Below, one piece after another: positions 7,960 through 16,736 of a stretch of 44,104 nt of DNA. This stretch comes from Alphaproteobacteria bacterium (lineage in GTDB: Bacteria > Pseudomonadota > Alphaproteobacteria > JAGPBS01). Position 1 is the first letter of the stretch. Each line of letters begins with the position of its first letter. The notes beneath the pieces are model-generated. The model searched no databases. It saw only the letters and a list, made by a program, of their open reading frames with translations, and was not told the origin of the DNA. A program made the position numbers and the translations under genes. Location: the NCBI GenBank assembly GCA_018063245.1, contig JAGPBS010000012.1, forward strand, positions 1-44,104. The letters run 5' to 3'.

Positions 7960-8388
7960 ATGCTATCTTTAAAACAACAGAGATTCTTTTTCATCTGCCT
8001 CATGTTATTGGGCATTTCACTTTCAGTTTTCTTCTTTTTGAGAGGCTTTGAGGAAGACATCATCTTTTTCTATACGCCATCAGATATCATCACAAAAGGA
8101 ATGCCACAAAAGGAAATCCGCTTAGGTGGGCTGGTGAAAGAAGGATCTATCTTAAAAGAAGGAGAGTTGCTTCACTTTACACTCACAGATACCAATCATG
8201 AAGTCCGTGTGGATTATCAAGGGCTTGTGCCAAATTTATTTCGTGAAGGGCAGGGTATTGTTGCTAAAGGACGCTTTCAATCACCAGATCATTTCGTTGC
8301 AAAAGAATTGCTTGCAAAGCATGATGAGAATTATCGTCCACCTGAGCTCACAAAAAAACTTGAGCAAAACCAGAGAAAGAGCGACTGA
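7960..8388 (+). CDS. ccmE: Periplasmic haem chaperone CcmE
   Basis: 142 residues. It binds haem covalently and hands it to CcmF/H. One N-terminal anchor (FFFICLMLLGISLSVFFFL, about 8-26), then an OB-fold with RLGGLVKEGS, DYQGLVPNLFREGQGIVAKG and FVAKELLAKHDENYRPPE. His121 is the expected covalent haem ligand and Tyr125 the axial one (HxxxY). The flexible tail after residue 128 is short. The TGA stop overlaps the ATG of ccmF by one base. Confidence 0.96.
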   Translation: MLSLKQQRFFFICLMLLGISLSVFFFLRGFEEDIIFFYTPSDIITKGMPQKEIRLGGLVKEGSILKEGELLHFTLTDTNHEVRVDYQGLVPNLFREGQGIVAKGRFQSPDHFVAKELLAKHDENYRPPELTKKLEQNQRKSD

Positions 8389-10352
8389 TGTTCATTGAAG
8401 TGGCTCACTATTGTTTTATTCTGCAGACAGCTCTGTCTTTGATCTTGTCCTTTGCCTTGTTTATGCTGCCACGGATTGAAAGTCGTATCAGTGAAAACCA
8501 GCTCCAAAAATGGGTTCCTGATTTTATTGAACGCGCTTTAATCTTATTTGCTATCCTAACCATCATCTGCTTGATTGCTTTACTGGATGCATTTTTATCA
8601 TCGGACTTTTCTGTCTCATTGGTTTTCAAACATAGTAGTTCAATTGATCCTTTTATTTATAAGATCTCAGCTCTCTGGGGAAATCATGAAGGATCTATGT
8701 TTCTATGGATCTGTTTTCAACTGATTTTTATTTCTCTGCTCTTTTATCGATTAAAATCTGTTCATTTATCCAGCAGCCGCACAGCTTTTCTATCGAGCCT
8801 TTTTGGCGGACTTTTTGTCATCTTTGGTCTTTTTTCTATCTTTGTGATTGTGACCTCTAATCCATTCTTACGTCACGTTTTTGAAGGAGGAGAAGGAAAA
8901 TCACTCAACCCAATGCTCCAGGATCCAGCTTTTATCATCCATCCACCTTTATTGTTTCTAGGCTATGCGAGTCTTCTTGTGCCCTTTGTGCTTTTACTCA
9001 CCGCACTTTGTTACGAAACATTGACTCAGCGCGTCATTCGAGAAATGCGTTTTTGGGTATTGCTTTCCTGGGGACTTTTAACGCTTGCTGTTGCTCTTGG
9101 ATCTTATTGGGCCTATTACGAATTAGGCTGGGGAGGCTGGTGGTTCTGGGATCCTGTTGAGAACGTCTCTCTCTTGCCTTGGCTCTTAAATTTGGCCTTG
9201 TTTCATGCTTTGCTGATGTATGAAAAGAAAAAAATCATGAAAGGCTGGGTATGCGTTTTGGCGAGTCTTTCTTTTATTCTCAGCATTATGGGCACCTTTT
9301 TGGTACGTTCAGGTCTTTTATCATCCGTACATAGCTTTGCTTCTGATCCCTTACGCGGATCCTTCATTTTTGGATTTTTTACCCTTCTGAGTTTCGTGAC
9401 TTTAAGTATTTTCATTATCAAGCGCGATGAGCTTTTAAAGGATGAGGGGGCTTTGCCTTTTTCCTTTTTCAGTCGTGAGATGATGTTTGTTCTCTGTAAC
9501 TTCTTTTTGCTCTTTGGCTCATTTGTTGTTTTGCTTGGCACATTTGTGCCTTTGCTCTATGAGGCTCTCTATGGAGAGGTGATCGCTGTTGGCGCTCCTT
9601 ATTTCAACAAAATCTTTGCTCTCTTTTTACCTGCTTTCGCGCTTGTCATGTTTTTAGGGATTGTTTGTTCTTATCAAAGAAGTATCCTTACAAAAATATC
9701 TTCCTTTTTAATTCTGGCTCTCTCTATTACATTTGCGATCTTGCTCGCAATTGTTTGGATTTATGGACATGGATTGCTCATGCCTTTTTCCGCAACTGTT
9801 TCCGGTATTTTCATTTGTGTCTTTACAGTCATTCATTGGTGGCGTCGTCGTCAGCAAAAATCGCTTTCAATCGGCTATTTTGGGATGTTTTTTGCACATG
9901 GTGGATTTGGCATCATGCTTCTTGCCCTTGGCATTGCCTCAAGCTATGCCTTTATTACAGAACAAACGCTAAAACTCGGCCAAAAAAAGCAAATTGACGC
10001 CTATGAGTTTTATTTCACAGATATGCATGTAACACAAGGCTCAAATTATCAATCTTTGCAAGCAGATGTCCACGTGAAGAAAGAGGGTAAAGTTTTTCCT
10101 CCCTTTACGCCAGAAAGACGCTATTATGTACCTGCAAATTATGATTTAGCCGAAACATCTATTGCCACTAGCTTGTTAGAAGATGCATTGCTTGTTTTAG
10201 GCCCGATTGAGTCAGGCTCAAAGCAGGATCATATTCAAATTCGCTTTTATCATTATCCGCTTGCACTTTGGATATGGATAGGAGCCTTAGGCATGTTTAT
10301 TGGTTCAGTTTGTGGACTGATACACCTCACAAATAAAATAAGAAAAGGATAA
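8388..10352 (+). CDS. ccmF: Haem lyase subunit CcmF
   Basis: 654 residues, the full length usual for CcmF. Large polytopic inner-membrane protein that, with CcmH/I, attaches haem to the CXXCH motifs of apocytochromes. The WWD domain reads GWGGWWFWDPVENVSLLPWL (about residues 248-267); conserved His lie in FIIHPPLLFLGYAS and in SSVHSFASDP. Fourteen or so hydrophobic segments are seen, with the large periplasmic loop (about 535-625) before the last helix. The gene is intact and in frame with neighbours on both sides. Confidence 0.96.
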   Translation: MFIEVAHYCFILQTALSLILSFALFMLPRIESRISENQLQKWVPDFIERALILFAILTIICLIALLDAFLSSDFSVSLVFKHSSSIDPFIYKISALWGNHEGSMFLWICFQLIFISLLFYRLKSVHLSSSRTAFLSSLFGGLFVIFGLFSIFVIVTSNPFLRHVFEGGEGKSLNPMLQDPAFIIHPPLLFLGYASLLVPFVLLLTALCYETLTQRVIREMRFWVLLSWGLLTLAVALGSYWAYYELGWGGWWFWDPVENVSLLPWLLNLALFHALLMYEKKKIMKGWVCVLASLSFILSIMGTFLVRSGLLSSVHSFASDPLRGSFIFGFFTLLSFVTLSIFIIKRDELLKDEGALPFSFFSREMMFVLCNFFLLFGSFVVLLGTFVPLLYEALYGEVIAVGAPYFNKIFALFLPAFALVMFLGIVCSYQRSILTKISSFLILALSITFAILLAIVWIYGHGLLMPFSATVSGIFICVFTVIHWWRRRQQKSLSIGYFGMFFAHGGFGIMLLALGIASSYAFITEQTLKLGQKKQIDAYEFYFTDMHVTQGSNYQSLQADVHVKKEGKVFPPFTPERRYYVPANYDLAETSIATSLLEDALLVLGPIESGSKQDHIQIRFYHYPLALWIWIGALGMFIGSVCGLIHLTNKIRKG

Positions 10353-10356
10353 ATTG

Positions 10357-10872
10357 ATGCACTCAAAAGGAATATATATTGTTTTAGCTACCATATTGAT
10401 TGTTTTTGCATGTGCAACATATGCTTTTAAAAGCAATCTATTCGATTTAAAATCTGAAGAGCCTACCCGAAAAGTGCCAATTCAAAACCTCGCCTTATCT
10501 GACAAAATGTCAAAACAAGATTATGTTTTTGTTCAGTTTTTCTCAAGTTGGTGTGAGGCTTGTCATGTTCAACACAAAAAACTTATGACACTCTCACAAC
10601 TTTCTCCTTTTCCGATTGTTGGCATTGCGTTTCAAGATAGGCCTGAAGAATTAAATGCCTTTCTCAAAGAAGAGAGCTCACCCTATCAACAAGTGACTCA
10701 TGACACAACAGGTAAGCTCGCTCTTTCCTTTGGACTCAGAGGTGTGCCTGAAATCTTTTTAATCCGCGTAAAAGATGGTGCCGTTCTCTTCCATCATTTG
10801 GGTGTTTTAAATCAATCTATGCTAGAAAAATCACTGATGCCAATTCTTAATAAGTTAAACGAGAAAGCATAA
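10357..10872 (+). CDS. ccmG: Periplasmic thiol-disulfide reductase CcmG (DsbE)
   Basis: 171 residues. Membrane-tethered thioredoxin fold that keeps apocytochrome cysteines reduced through CcmH. N-terminal anchor IYIVLATILIVFACATYAF (6-24), active site SSWCEACH with Cys66 and Cys69, and the cis-Pro loop GVPEIFLI near 128. The ATG at 10357 is preferred over the TTG three bases earlier because AGGA then has a seven-base spacing. The C-E-A-C dipeptide between the cysteines is unusual mainly in the Glu; many CcmG proteins have CxPC with Pro, absent here. Confidence 0.93.
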   Translation: MHSKGIYIVLATILIVFACATYAFKSNLFDLKSEEPTRKVPIQNLALSDKMSKQDYVFVQFFSSWCEACHVQHKKLMTLSQLSPFPIVGIAFQDRPEELNAFLKEESSPYQQVTHDTTGKLALSFGLRGVPEIFLIRVKDGAVLFHHLGVLNQSMLEKSLMPILNKLNEKA

Positions 10873-10880
10873 ATAAAAAT

Positions 10881-11273
10881 ATGAAAAGATTGATTTTAAT
10901 TTTTATTTTTTATTTTTGGCCTTTGTCATTTTCACAGGCTGAGGAGGCTCTTTTAAGGTCTCAAGAAGAGGCTAACTACCAAGAGATCACACGTTCTTTG
11001 CGTTGCTTAACGTGCGAGGCTCAGTCTGTTTTTGAATCAGACACCCCCATGGCAATTGCTGTCAAAAACTATGTGAAAGAAAGTCTTCTCCAAAATCAAT
11101 CAGAAGAAGAGATTCATACCTACTTGCGTGACCTCTATGGCGAAACAATTTTTTTTGAACCGAAGGGTTCATTTTTGAGCTCGGCTTTATGGTTAGGGCC
11201 ACTTATTTTATTTGTCAGCGGCGTCATTTGGGTTGTTAGGATGAATAGAGGTGTTCAGCATGATTCTCGATGA
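10881..11273 (+). CDS. ccmH: Cytochrome c-type biogenesis protein CcmH
   Basis: 130 residues. Signal peptide at 1-20 (MKRLILIFIFYF..SFSQA), then the three-helix CcmH domain with SLRCLTCEAQSVFES; Cys42 and Cys45 form the LRCxxC redox motif that reacts with apocytochrome thiols. A single C-terminal helix (LWLGPLILFVSGVIWVV) anchors it. It is the short, CycL-type form; the TPR part is encoded separately by the next gene, whose start overlaps this one by 14 bp. Confidence 0.95.
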   Translation: MKRLILIFIFYFWPLSFSQAEEALLRSQEEANYQEITRSLRCLTCEAQSVFESDTPMAIAVKNYVKESLLQNQSEEEIHTYLRDLYGETIFFEPKGSFLSSALWLGPLILFVSGVIWVVRMNRGVQHDSR

Positions 11274-11949
11274 TTTGATCTTTTGGGCTCTGATTGCAGG
11301 AATTACAGCGATTGCTTTCGCTTTCTTGCTCAAAGTGATGATTATGCCCTTTAAAATACTCAAATATATCATTGTGATTATTGTGCCGATGACAACTTTA
11401 ATTTTATACAATCATTTTGGGTCTCCAAATATTGCAGATTTGCCTCAGATAATCAAACCAAATGAAGATGCCTTAAAAGCAGTCCAAAAAATTGAAAAGC
11501 AAATACAGACAGGCGAATCAACAGATGTGCCTGTTGATCTGCAGTTGCTCATTGCTTTTTATGATAAAACACAGAACTATTCCAAATTGGCAGCATGGCT
11601 CGGGGAATATGTGAAAGCTAATCCAGATAATATTGCCATGACAGCCAAGTGGATTGAGGCGCGTATTTTGGAAAAAAATGGTGAGATTTCAACAGAGATT
11701 GGAGATGACCTCAAAAAGGCTTTTGATTTGACTGATAAATCAAATGAAAGAATAGGCTATTATCTTGCTCTTTATCATGCTCAAAAAGGCGATAATCGGA
11801 AGGCAATTGCTATTTTAAGACAAATGATTCAGAAGATGCATGCCGATGATCCTTTTATTGCTGAAATGGTGCAAACTTTAAAACTACTTGCACAAGAAGA
11901 GAAGTTGGATTTTGAATCAATCGTTCCAAAACCGTTGCCACCGAAATAA
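11260..11949 (+). CDS. CcmI/CycH-like TPR protein
   Basis: 229 residues. Two N-terminal membrane segments (IFWALIAGITAIAFAFLL and ILKYIIVIIVPMTTLILY, within residues 9-52) are followed by a helical, TPR-like region: LLIAFYDKTQNYSKLAAWLGEYVKANPDN, AKWIEARILEKNG, IGYYLALYHAQKGDNRKAIAILRQMI. This matches CcmI, which holds apocytochrome c tails at the haem lyase, and the gene closes the ccm operon where ccmI is expected. Sequence identity to the family is low, so the symbol is left out. ATG 11260 is chosen over GTG 11251 because AGAGG is then well placed. Confidence 0.68.
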   Translation: MILDDLIFWALIAGITAIAFAFLLKVMIMPFKILKYIIVIIVPMTTLILYNHFGSPNIADLPQIIKPNEDALKAVQKIEKQIQTGESTDVPVDLQLLIAFYDKTQNYSKLAAWLGEYVKANPDNIAMTAKWIEARILEKNGEISTEIGDDLKKAFDLTDKSNERIGYYLALYHAQKGDNRKAIAILRQMIQKMHADDPFIAEMVQTLKLLAQEEKLDFESIVPKPLPPK

Positions 11950-11959
11950 ACAACTATCA

Positions 11960-12010
11960 TTAATAAACAATTAAATTACCCTTGCCTTTTAGGTAAAATA
12001 CTGATATAAT
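11960..12010 (+). promoter_or_regulatory. Promoter of the 1105-residue protein gene, with a possible CtrA box
   Basis: TTGCCT (11982-11987), a 17-base spacer and a perfect TATAAT (12005-12010) form a good sigma-70 promoter; transcription would start near 12017, leaving a leader of about 80 bases. Immediately upstream, TTAA-N7-TTAA at 11960-11974 fits the CtrA consensus. The motif is AT-only, so a chance match in this composition is quite possible. Confidence 0.6.
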
Positions 12011-12098
12011 CATCGCATAGACTATTGAGTAATGATTTTTTTAGCAATTCATTCTTTTTTAAAATCTATCACATTTTGTTATATAAGGAATATTTATT

Positions 12099-15000
12099 AT
12101 GCGAATTTTAGCTCATCATGATAACTTTAGAGTACAACGAGAAAACACTACTGCTCTACCAGCACAATATAATGCACCCAGTCATGCATTTTTGGCTCAT
12201 AAAAATTTTACAGATATCCTTCGCAATGCGCCTATGGTTGGTCATGGTTTTAATTTTGTCTATATGACATATATGCCTTCAGCTCTTTCGCGTAACTTTC
12301 AATTGGATCTGATGGCTATCCTTTCTTTTGCTGCGGCCTATAATTTAAACCAGGAGCAAATCAAGAGATTAAAAGATGAAATCAGTCATTTTGATGATCG
12401 CAATAAAACAATTGACTATATTCTTTTGAATACGCAAGTTATGAGAGATGTTTGTGCCCCACGTCAAATTGCTCCAGCTGTGAATACAGCAAATATTGAA
12501 AAACAAATTCAAGACGGTGTAAGGGGCATCATGGGCCTAGCGAAGGCACAAAAAGTTGCACCGCACATAAATAACATAATAATGGCAGCTTATAATCAGC
12601 CACTTATAAATAGAATCAATATCGAACAACTTCCAGCGACCATGCAAAAATATTTTACAGGTGCAGATCAGACTTATTTCAAAGGTAGATCATATGTTCA
12701 ACTGCTAGAAGACTTAAACCCTCAACCTGTTCAGAGAGTGAATCCCGCGCTTGATGGCATGAAAGCTGAAGCAAAAGCCTCTTATGATACACTCTTTTCT
12801 CTTTATATCAGAGCATCAGAAGATAACAGAAACACTGCAGACAGAATTTTTGGTCGTCAAGCTGTTGTGTTTGGTGGAGACCTGGTTCCAATCAATCCAA
12901 ATGGTTTCATGCCAGCAGCACCTGTTGGTCCTGTTGTTAATCCAAATCCAGTCAATCCCCTATTGTATTCTATAAATCAGATCAACGGTGTTTACGAAAT
13001 TAACGGCATCAGAGAAGGGCAACCTGGATTTGCTGCATTGGTAAATGCCGCTCCTCCTAGCATCATAGGTCTTCTGCCGGCACGTTTACGTGGTCAAAAT
13101 CCTGTACCTCCATTAAATAACCCTTTAAACAATTGGGGGAATTTAATTTATCCAAACCCAGTTATGCCCCCTGTGAACCCATTTGCACCCGTAAACCCTC
13201 CACCTCTTAACTCGATTCTACCTAGCAATCTAACAACAGTGGCTATCGCAAATGGAGACACAAAAGTAACCAAAGCGAATCATCAGACTTTTATTCGTGA
13301 GCTTCTAACTGATTTTGATAAAACAACAATTATTGATAATTTAAAAAATACGCCTGGCCCTTTCCAATTCTTGATTAGTGAATTGACACAAACGTTTGAG
13401 ATGTCTGATGACCTTACTGCAGTTATGAAATCACTCACAAAAAAGCAGATCCAAACTCTTTTTGACTTAACCAAAGGAGGATTAAGAGAAGATTTCTTGA
13501 GTGGATCAGTGACTCAGGAATCTCTGAGACAACTCACAGATGCATTCTTTAGAACCTTAACTGATGGGAATCTCTCTGTTAGGAATGCATTTCCAGGAGA
13601 GAGTCTTGAGACAAGGAAAAGTAATTTCGATGATATATTCTTGTCCCTCAATCTTATGCAAACAGATAAACGGATACAAAGACAATATCGTAACAATAGA
13701 TATATGACAGTTCCGACTGGATATGGTGGTCTCAGAACACCAAACATCAGAGAAACCCAAGCAATTATCATCTATTGTGCAATCGTATCTGCCTTTAAGA
13801 ATGATGCAGATGAAGTGGTTGTCGCCCCAAATCCGAGCCCGAATCCAAATCCAGCTCCCGTTATGCCTGGAAAGAGACCAAACCCGAATCCGAATCCTGG
13901 ACCCAATCCTACTGCACCACCTGTAAGACCGGTGCCAGTTGCTTTGCCAGTTGAGGAAATTGAAATTCCGGATGAAGTGATCGCTGGTTTCTACGCAGAA
14001 TATGAGGACAACCCTTCAGCATTTTTAACACCTGATGAGTTTGTTGAACAAGAGTCAGCAAGGTACAGACTGAGAATGAGCAACCAAAGACCGCAGGTGA
14101 ATTCAGGCCCACAGAATGCGCCTGTAGCCGGAAGAGTCCTCACTGGGGCAACTTATCTAGGAATCATTAAAGATGTGCTCACAAGTGATGCCTCTTTCTA
14201 TCCAGCATCTTATTCTGAACCTTTAACACTTTCTGCGTCTTACCCATATAATGGTGAAATTAATAGATTGAAAATACATTATCTGAGCAACAGTAATGGA
14301 CTTGTTGTGAAAATGCTCTCTCATTTCTCAACAGATGAATTAAAGCTTCTATTCAAAACGAATCATAACTTTTATGCAAATGATAGGGAGATGAGAATCA
14401 GAAAAGACTATAAGAGCAATTCGTTCATGGAAACTCTTTATCGCGACAATGAACGCCACACTGCATTTTATGAAAAAATGAAAACGCAAATGGGTTACCA
14501 AAGTGATGAAGCCGTTAAAGAAGCTCTCAAAAATCTTTTTGAACTCCTTGATTTTGAACTTGTTGTACCAACTGATCCCCTCGATCAACGAAAGAAAGTT
14601 TTACCTCATTATCTTGTCATGAGGGCAGTTCTACTCGCCACGAGTGAATTTAATGACCAACCTCAAAATCCAGGACTTCGGGTAAATCCTAAAAATCCTC
14701 CCCCAAAAGGCGCATTCGTTTTACCACCTGTCGGCGAAATGAAAAAAAGACCTGTTGCCCCTCAAGGGGATGCGAAAAAGAGCCCTGTTGTTAATCCGAA
14801 AAGGCCAGTTATGCCTCCAAGGCCAAAAGTGAACCCGAATCCAAACCCGGCCCCGGTTGCACCAGCCGCTCCTGTACAGCCAGTTGTTGTTCCTCCTACA
14901 GCTCAAACGTTAACGAGAGCAAATTTGGCAGCAGAGCTTGATAAAATTGTATCAAATAGTGCTTTCTTCTCTGTTCTAGGAATAGAGGGTGGCAAAATTA

Positions 15001-15416
15001 ATATGTTGGATAATCATTCACAATATGCCCAATCCATAAACGCACTAAAGAGCGTTTATGCTCAAGATGAAGTTGCAATGATTTTGAAACATTTATCAAC
15101 TGAACACTTCCATCTATTCTTTGAAGTCGGCATGTATCAAGTTCTTGGCGTCAAAATAACTGCATTTTTGCAGCAGATTAACAATGGAGTTGAAGACATT
15201 CCTGCCTCTTTGAAACAAAGAATGTTAGCTGATGAAGAGCTTGGAATCTATAATGAAGATGAGATGAGAGATGTTATCAAAAAAGCACTTGACCATATCG
15301 CATTTAATTATGTTCAAGGATTACCAAATACGATTGAACCTCACTGTCTTGATAAAAAAATTCTACACTATCTCATCAGAGTAGCAGCTGTTCAATCAGT
15401 GTTTGAAGCAGATTGA
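12099..15416 (+). CDS. Large orphan protein: three diverged helical modules joined by Asn-Pro-rich linkers
   Basis: 1105 residues, not recognised. AAGGA lies nine bases before ATG 12099. There is no signal peptide or membrane segment. An N-terminal helical region (1-240) is followed by three modules at about 388-570, 676-855 and 936-1105. They share a pattern: an opening LTxAN-type helix, then INRLKIHYL../INALKSVYA.., then MLSHFSTDELKLLFK / LKHLSTEHFHLFFE / MKSLTKKQIQTLFD, and a closing HYLVMRAVLLATSEF / HYLIRVAAVQSVFEA / QAIIIYCAIVSAF. The linkers are rich in NPNP, NPxP and PVxP (about 275-285, 340-365, 577-615, 890-930). It has its own promoter and a strong terminator, so it is a single-gene unit. 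Modular repeats without a Sec signal would fit a secreted or surface host-interaction protein or a scaffold, but this is inference. Confidence 0.8.
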   Translation: MRILAHHDNFRVQRENTTALPAQYNAPSHAFLAHKNFTDILRNAPMVGHGFNFVYMTYMPSALSRNFQLDLMAILSFAAAYNLNQEQIKRLKDEISHFDDRNKTIDYILLNTQVMRDVCAPRQIAPAVNTANIEKQIQDGVRGIMGLAKAQKVAPHINNIIMAAYNQPLINRINIEQLPATMQKYFTGADQTYFKGRSYVQLLEDLNPQPVQRVNPALDGMKAEAKASYDTLFSLYIRASEDNRNTADRIFGRQAVVFGGDLVPINPNGFMPAAPVGPVVNPNPVNPLLYSINQINGVYEINGIREGQPGFAALVNAAPPSIIGLLPARLRGQNPVPPLNNPLNNWGNLIYPNPVMPPVNPFAPVNPPPLNSILPSNLTTVAIANGDTKVTKANHQTFIRELLTDFDKTTIIDNLKNTPGPFQFLISELTQTFEMSDDLTAVMKSLTKKQIQTLFDLTKGGLREDFLSGSVTQESLRQLTDAFFRTLTDGNLSVRNAFPGESLETRKSNFDDIFLSLNLMQTDKRIQRQYRNNRYMTVPTGYGGLRTPNIRETQAIIIYCAIVSAFKNDADEVVVAPNPSPNPNPAPVMPGKRPNPNPNPGPNPTAPPVRPVPVALPVEEIEIPDEVIAGFYAEYEDNPSAFLTPDEFVEQESARYRLRMSNQRPQVNSGPQNAPVAGRVLTGATYLGIIKDVLTSDASFYPASYSEPLTLSASYPYNGEINRLKIHYLSNSNGLVVKMLSHFSTDELKLLFKTNHNFYANDREMRIRKDYKSNSFMETLYRDNERHTAFYEKMKTQMGYQSDEAVKEALKNLFELLDFELVVPTDPLDQRKKVLPHYLVMRAVLLATSEFNDQPQNPGLRVNPKNPPPKGAFVLPPVGEMKKRPVAPQGDAKKSPVVNPKRPVMPPRPKVNPNPNPAPVAPAAPVQPVVVPPTAQTLTRANLAAELDKIVSNSAFFSVLGIEGGKINMLDNHSQYAQSINALKSVYAQDEVAMILKHLSTEHFHLFFEVGMYQVLGVKITAFLQQINNGVEDIPASLKQRMLADEELGIYNEDEMRDVIKKALDHIAFNYVQGLPNTIEPHCLDKKILHYLIRVAAVQSVFEAD

Positions 15417-15439
15417 TCTTCTTCCTAAAGAGGGGAAAG

Positions 15440-15467
15440 AGCGGAGATGCAAATCTCCGCTTTTTTT
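15440..15467 (+). terminator. Rho-independent terminator
   Basis: AGCGGAGAT-GCAA-ATCTCCGCT forms a perfect 9-bp stem with a tetraloop followed by a T run (15461-15467). It ends the 1105-residue gene and reaches the stop codon of the converging LysR gene. Confidence 0.93.
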
Positions 15468-16377
15468 ATGCCGATTTACGATTCGCACTCAAAGAAGCTC
15501 CAAAAGTCTCGACCAGCCACTCTTGCAAGCAAGTTATCAATGGATCATAGACTACTGTATCTGCAGCTGATACAAAGGCATAGCCCCAATTGGTCATTTT
15601 TAACTTTGGGAAAGGATTGATGAGCAATTCATCCTCAAGGGCTTTTTGAGCCGCTTCATCACGTAATAAACATATACCAAGGCCTTGACGCACAGCTTTT
15701 AGCATCTCAGCCTCTGTTTTGAAGTACAAGCCGTTGCTTGGTGCAATTTGGTTACAATCCATAGCAGATATCCAATGATCCCAATCTTCAAGGGAAGCTG
15801 TGTGATGAAAAAGAGTAAAGCAACTCATATCCTCTAAATTCAGCTTTTTAACTTTACCCTCTTTTTCAATCAATGAACGAGCGCAAACGGGAGTGAGCGA
15901 TTCAGTGGTTAAAAAATGAGGATGTTGATCTTGTGTAAAGATGATTGAGCAGTCAATTGAATCACGCTCTAAATCAGGCGTTTTTTGTTTGGTTGACACA
16001 CGAAGTTCAATATGCGGATATTGCGCATTAAAATCCCCAATATGCGGCGCTAAAAAGTGAGTCATAAAACAAATCGGAACATGAAGTGTGATAATAGGAG
16101 AAGAGCCCGAATCTTTCATCATATGATTTGCTTTAGATAAAATATCAAATGATCTATGAACAGATGGCAAATAAGCCTTTCCCATGCCAGTGAGTTTGAT
16201 TTCACCAAGTCCTCTCACGATCAATTTATATCCTAAAAATTTTTCAAGTTGTTGAATATGATAATCAACATCAGAGGCTGATGTGTTGAGCTCAAGACCT
16301 GTTTCATAGAGATTGAGGTGCCTTGCAGCGGCTTCAAAAGCTTGCAGCGACGTGATCGAGGGAAGGTGATATTTCAT
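15466..16377 (-). CDS. LysR-family transcriptional regulator (GcvA-like)
   Basis: 303 residues. The start MKYHLPSITSLQAFEAAARHL and the helix-turn-helix up to about residue 60 (ELNTSASDVDYHIQQLEKFLG..) are of the LysR type closest to GcvA/AmpR-like regulators, which begin with LPSLNALRAFEAAARH. The effector domain spans about 90-300 (ITLHVPICFMTHFLAPHIGDFNAQYPHIELRV; QGLGICLLRD). The DNA-recognition helix is atypical: YHIQQLE where SxQIxxLE is common. No divergent target gene is adjacent; upstream is the small membrane peptide gene in the same direction. The ligand cannot be told. Confidence 0.85.
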   Translation of the reverse strand: MKYHLPSITSLQAFEAAARHLNLYETGLELNTSASDVDYHIQQLEKFLGYKLIVRGLGEIKLTGMGKAYLPSVHRSFDILSKANHMMKDSGSSPIITLHVPICFMTHFLAPHIGDFNAQYPHIELRVSTKQKTPDLERDSIDCSIIFTQDQHPHFLTTESLTPVCARSLIEKEGKVKKLNLEDMSCFTLFHHTASLEDWDHWISAMDCNQIAPSNGLYFKTEAEMLKAVRQGLGICLLRDEAAQKALEDELLINPFPKLKMTNWGYAFVSAADTVVYDPLITCLQEWLVETFGASLSANRKSA

Positions 16378-16445
16378 TTATTTATACTTTTTATTATTGT
16401 GATGAGAGTCCCACTCTACCACGTATTTATAAATAAAAATCCAGA

Positions 16446-16613
16446 TTAAATATTGAGATTATATAAATAAGAAAAGGTTTCAGAAATCAGTTGGGTCTCA
16501 AGCTCCACATAATAGAGAGCAGCAATCACAATTGATGTATAGAAAAGAAAGGTGATCAGCTTCTTGATCTTCCTCTTGCGTCTTTTTTCTCTGCTTGAAA
16601 AAATATAATTCAT
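16446..16613 (-). CDS. Small basic single-pass membrane peptide
   Basis: 55 residues in the otherwise empty 16378-16736 interval. ATG 16613 is preceded by a purine-rich AAGAGA. The peptide has a very basic N-terminus (SSREKRRKRKIKK), one hydrophobic helix (LITFLFYTSIVIAALYYV, about 19-36) and a short acidic-polar C-terminal part, which predicts an N-in single-pass inner-membrane protein. A weak promoter (TTGCTT-18-TATACT on the minus strand) lies upstream. No family is recognised. Reality is supported by the ordered charge and hydrophobicity pattern only. Confidence 0.45.
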   Translation of the reverse strand: MNYIFSSREKRRKRKIKKLITFLFYTSIVIAALYYVELETQLISETFSYLYNLNI

Positions 16614-16736
16614 GAGATCTCTTGCAATTTCTGTTATTCTAGTATAAGTATTTTTTCAAGACAAAAGCAAATGTTTTTTCAGAAGCCTGGAAGCATCTGT
16701 TTTTCTTGAAAATCAGATGGATACAGATGGGAAAAA

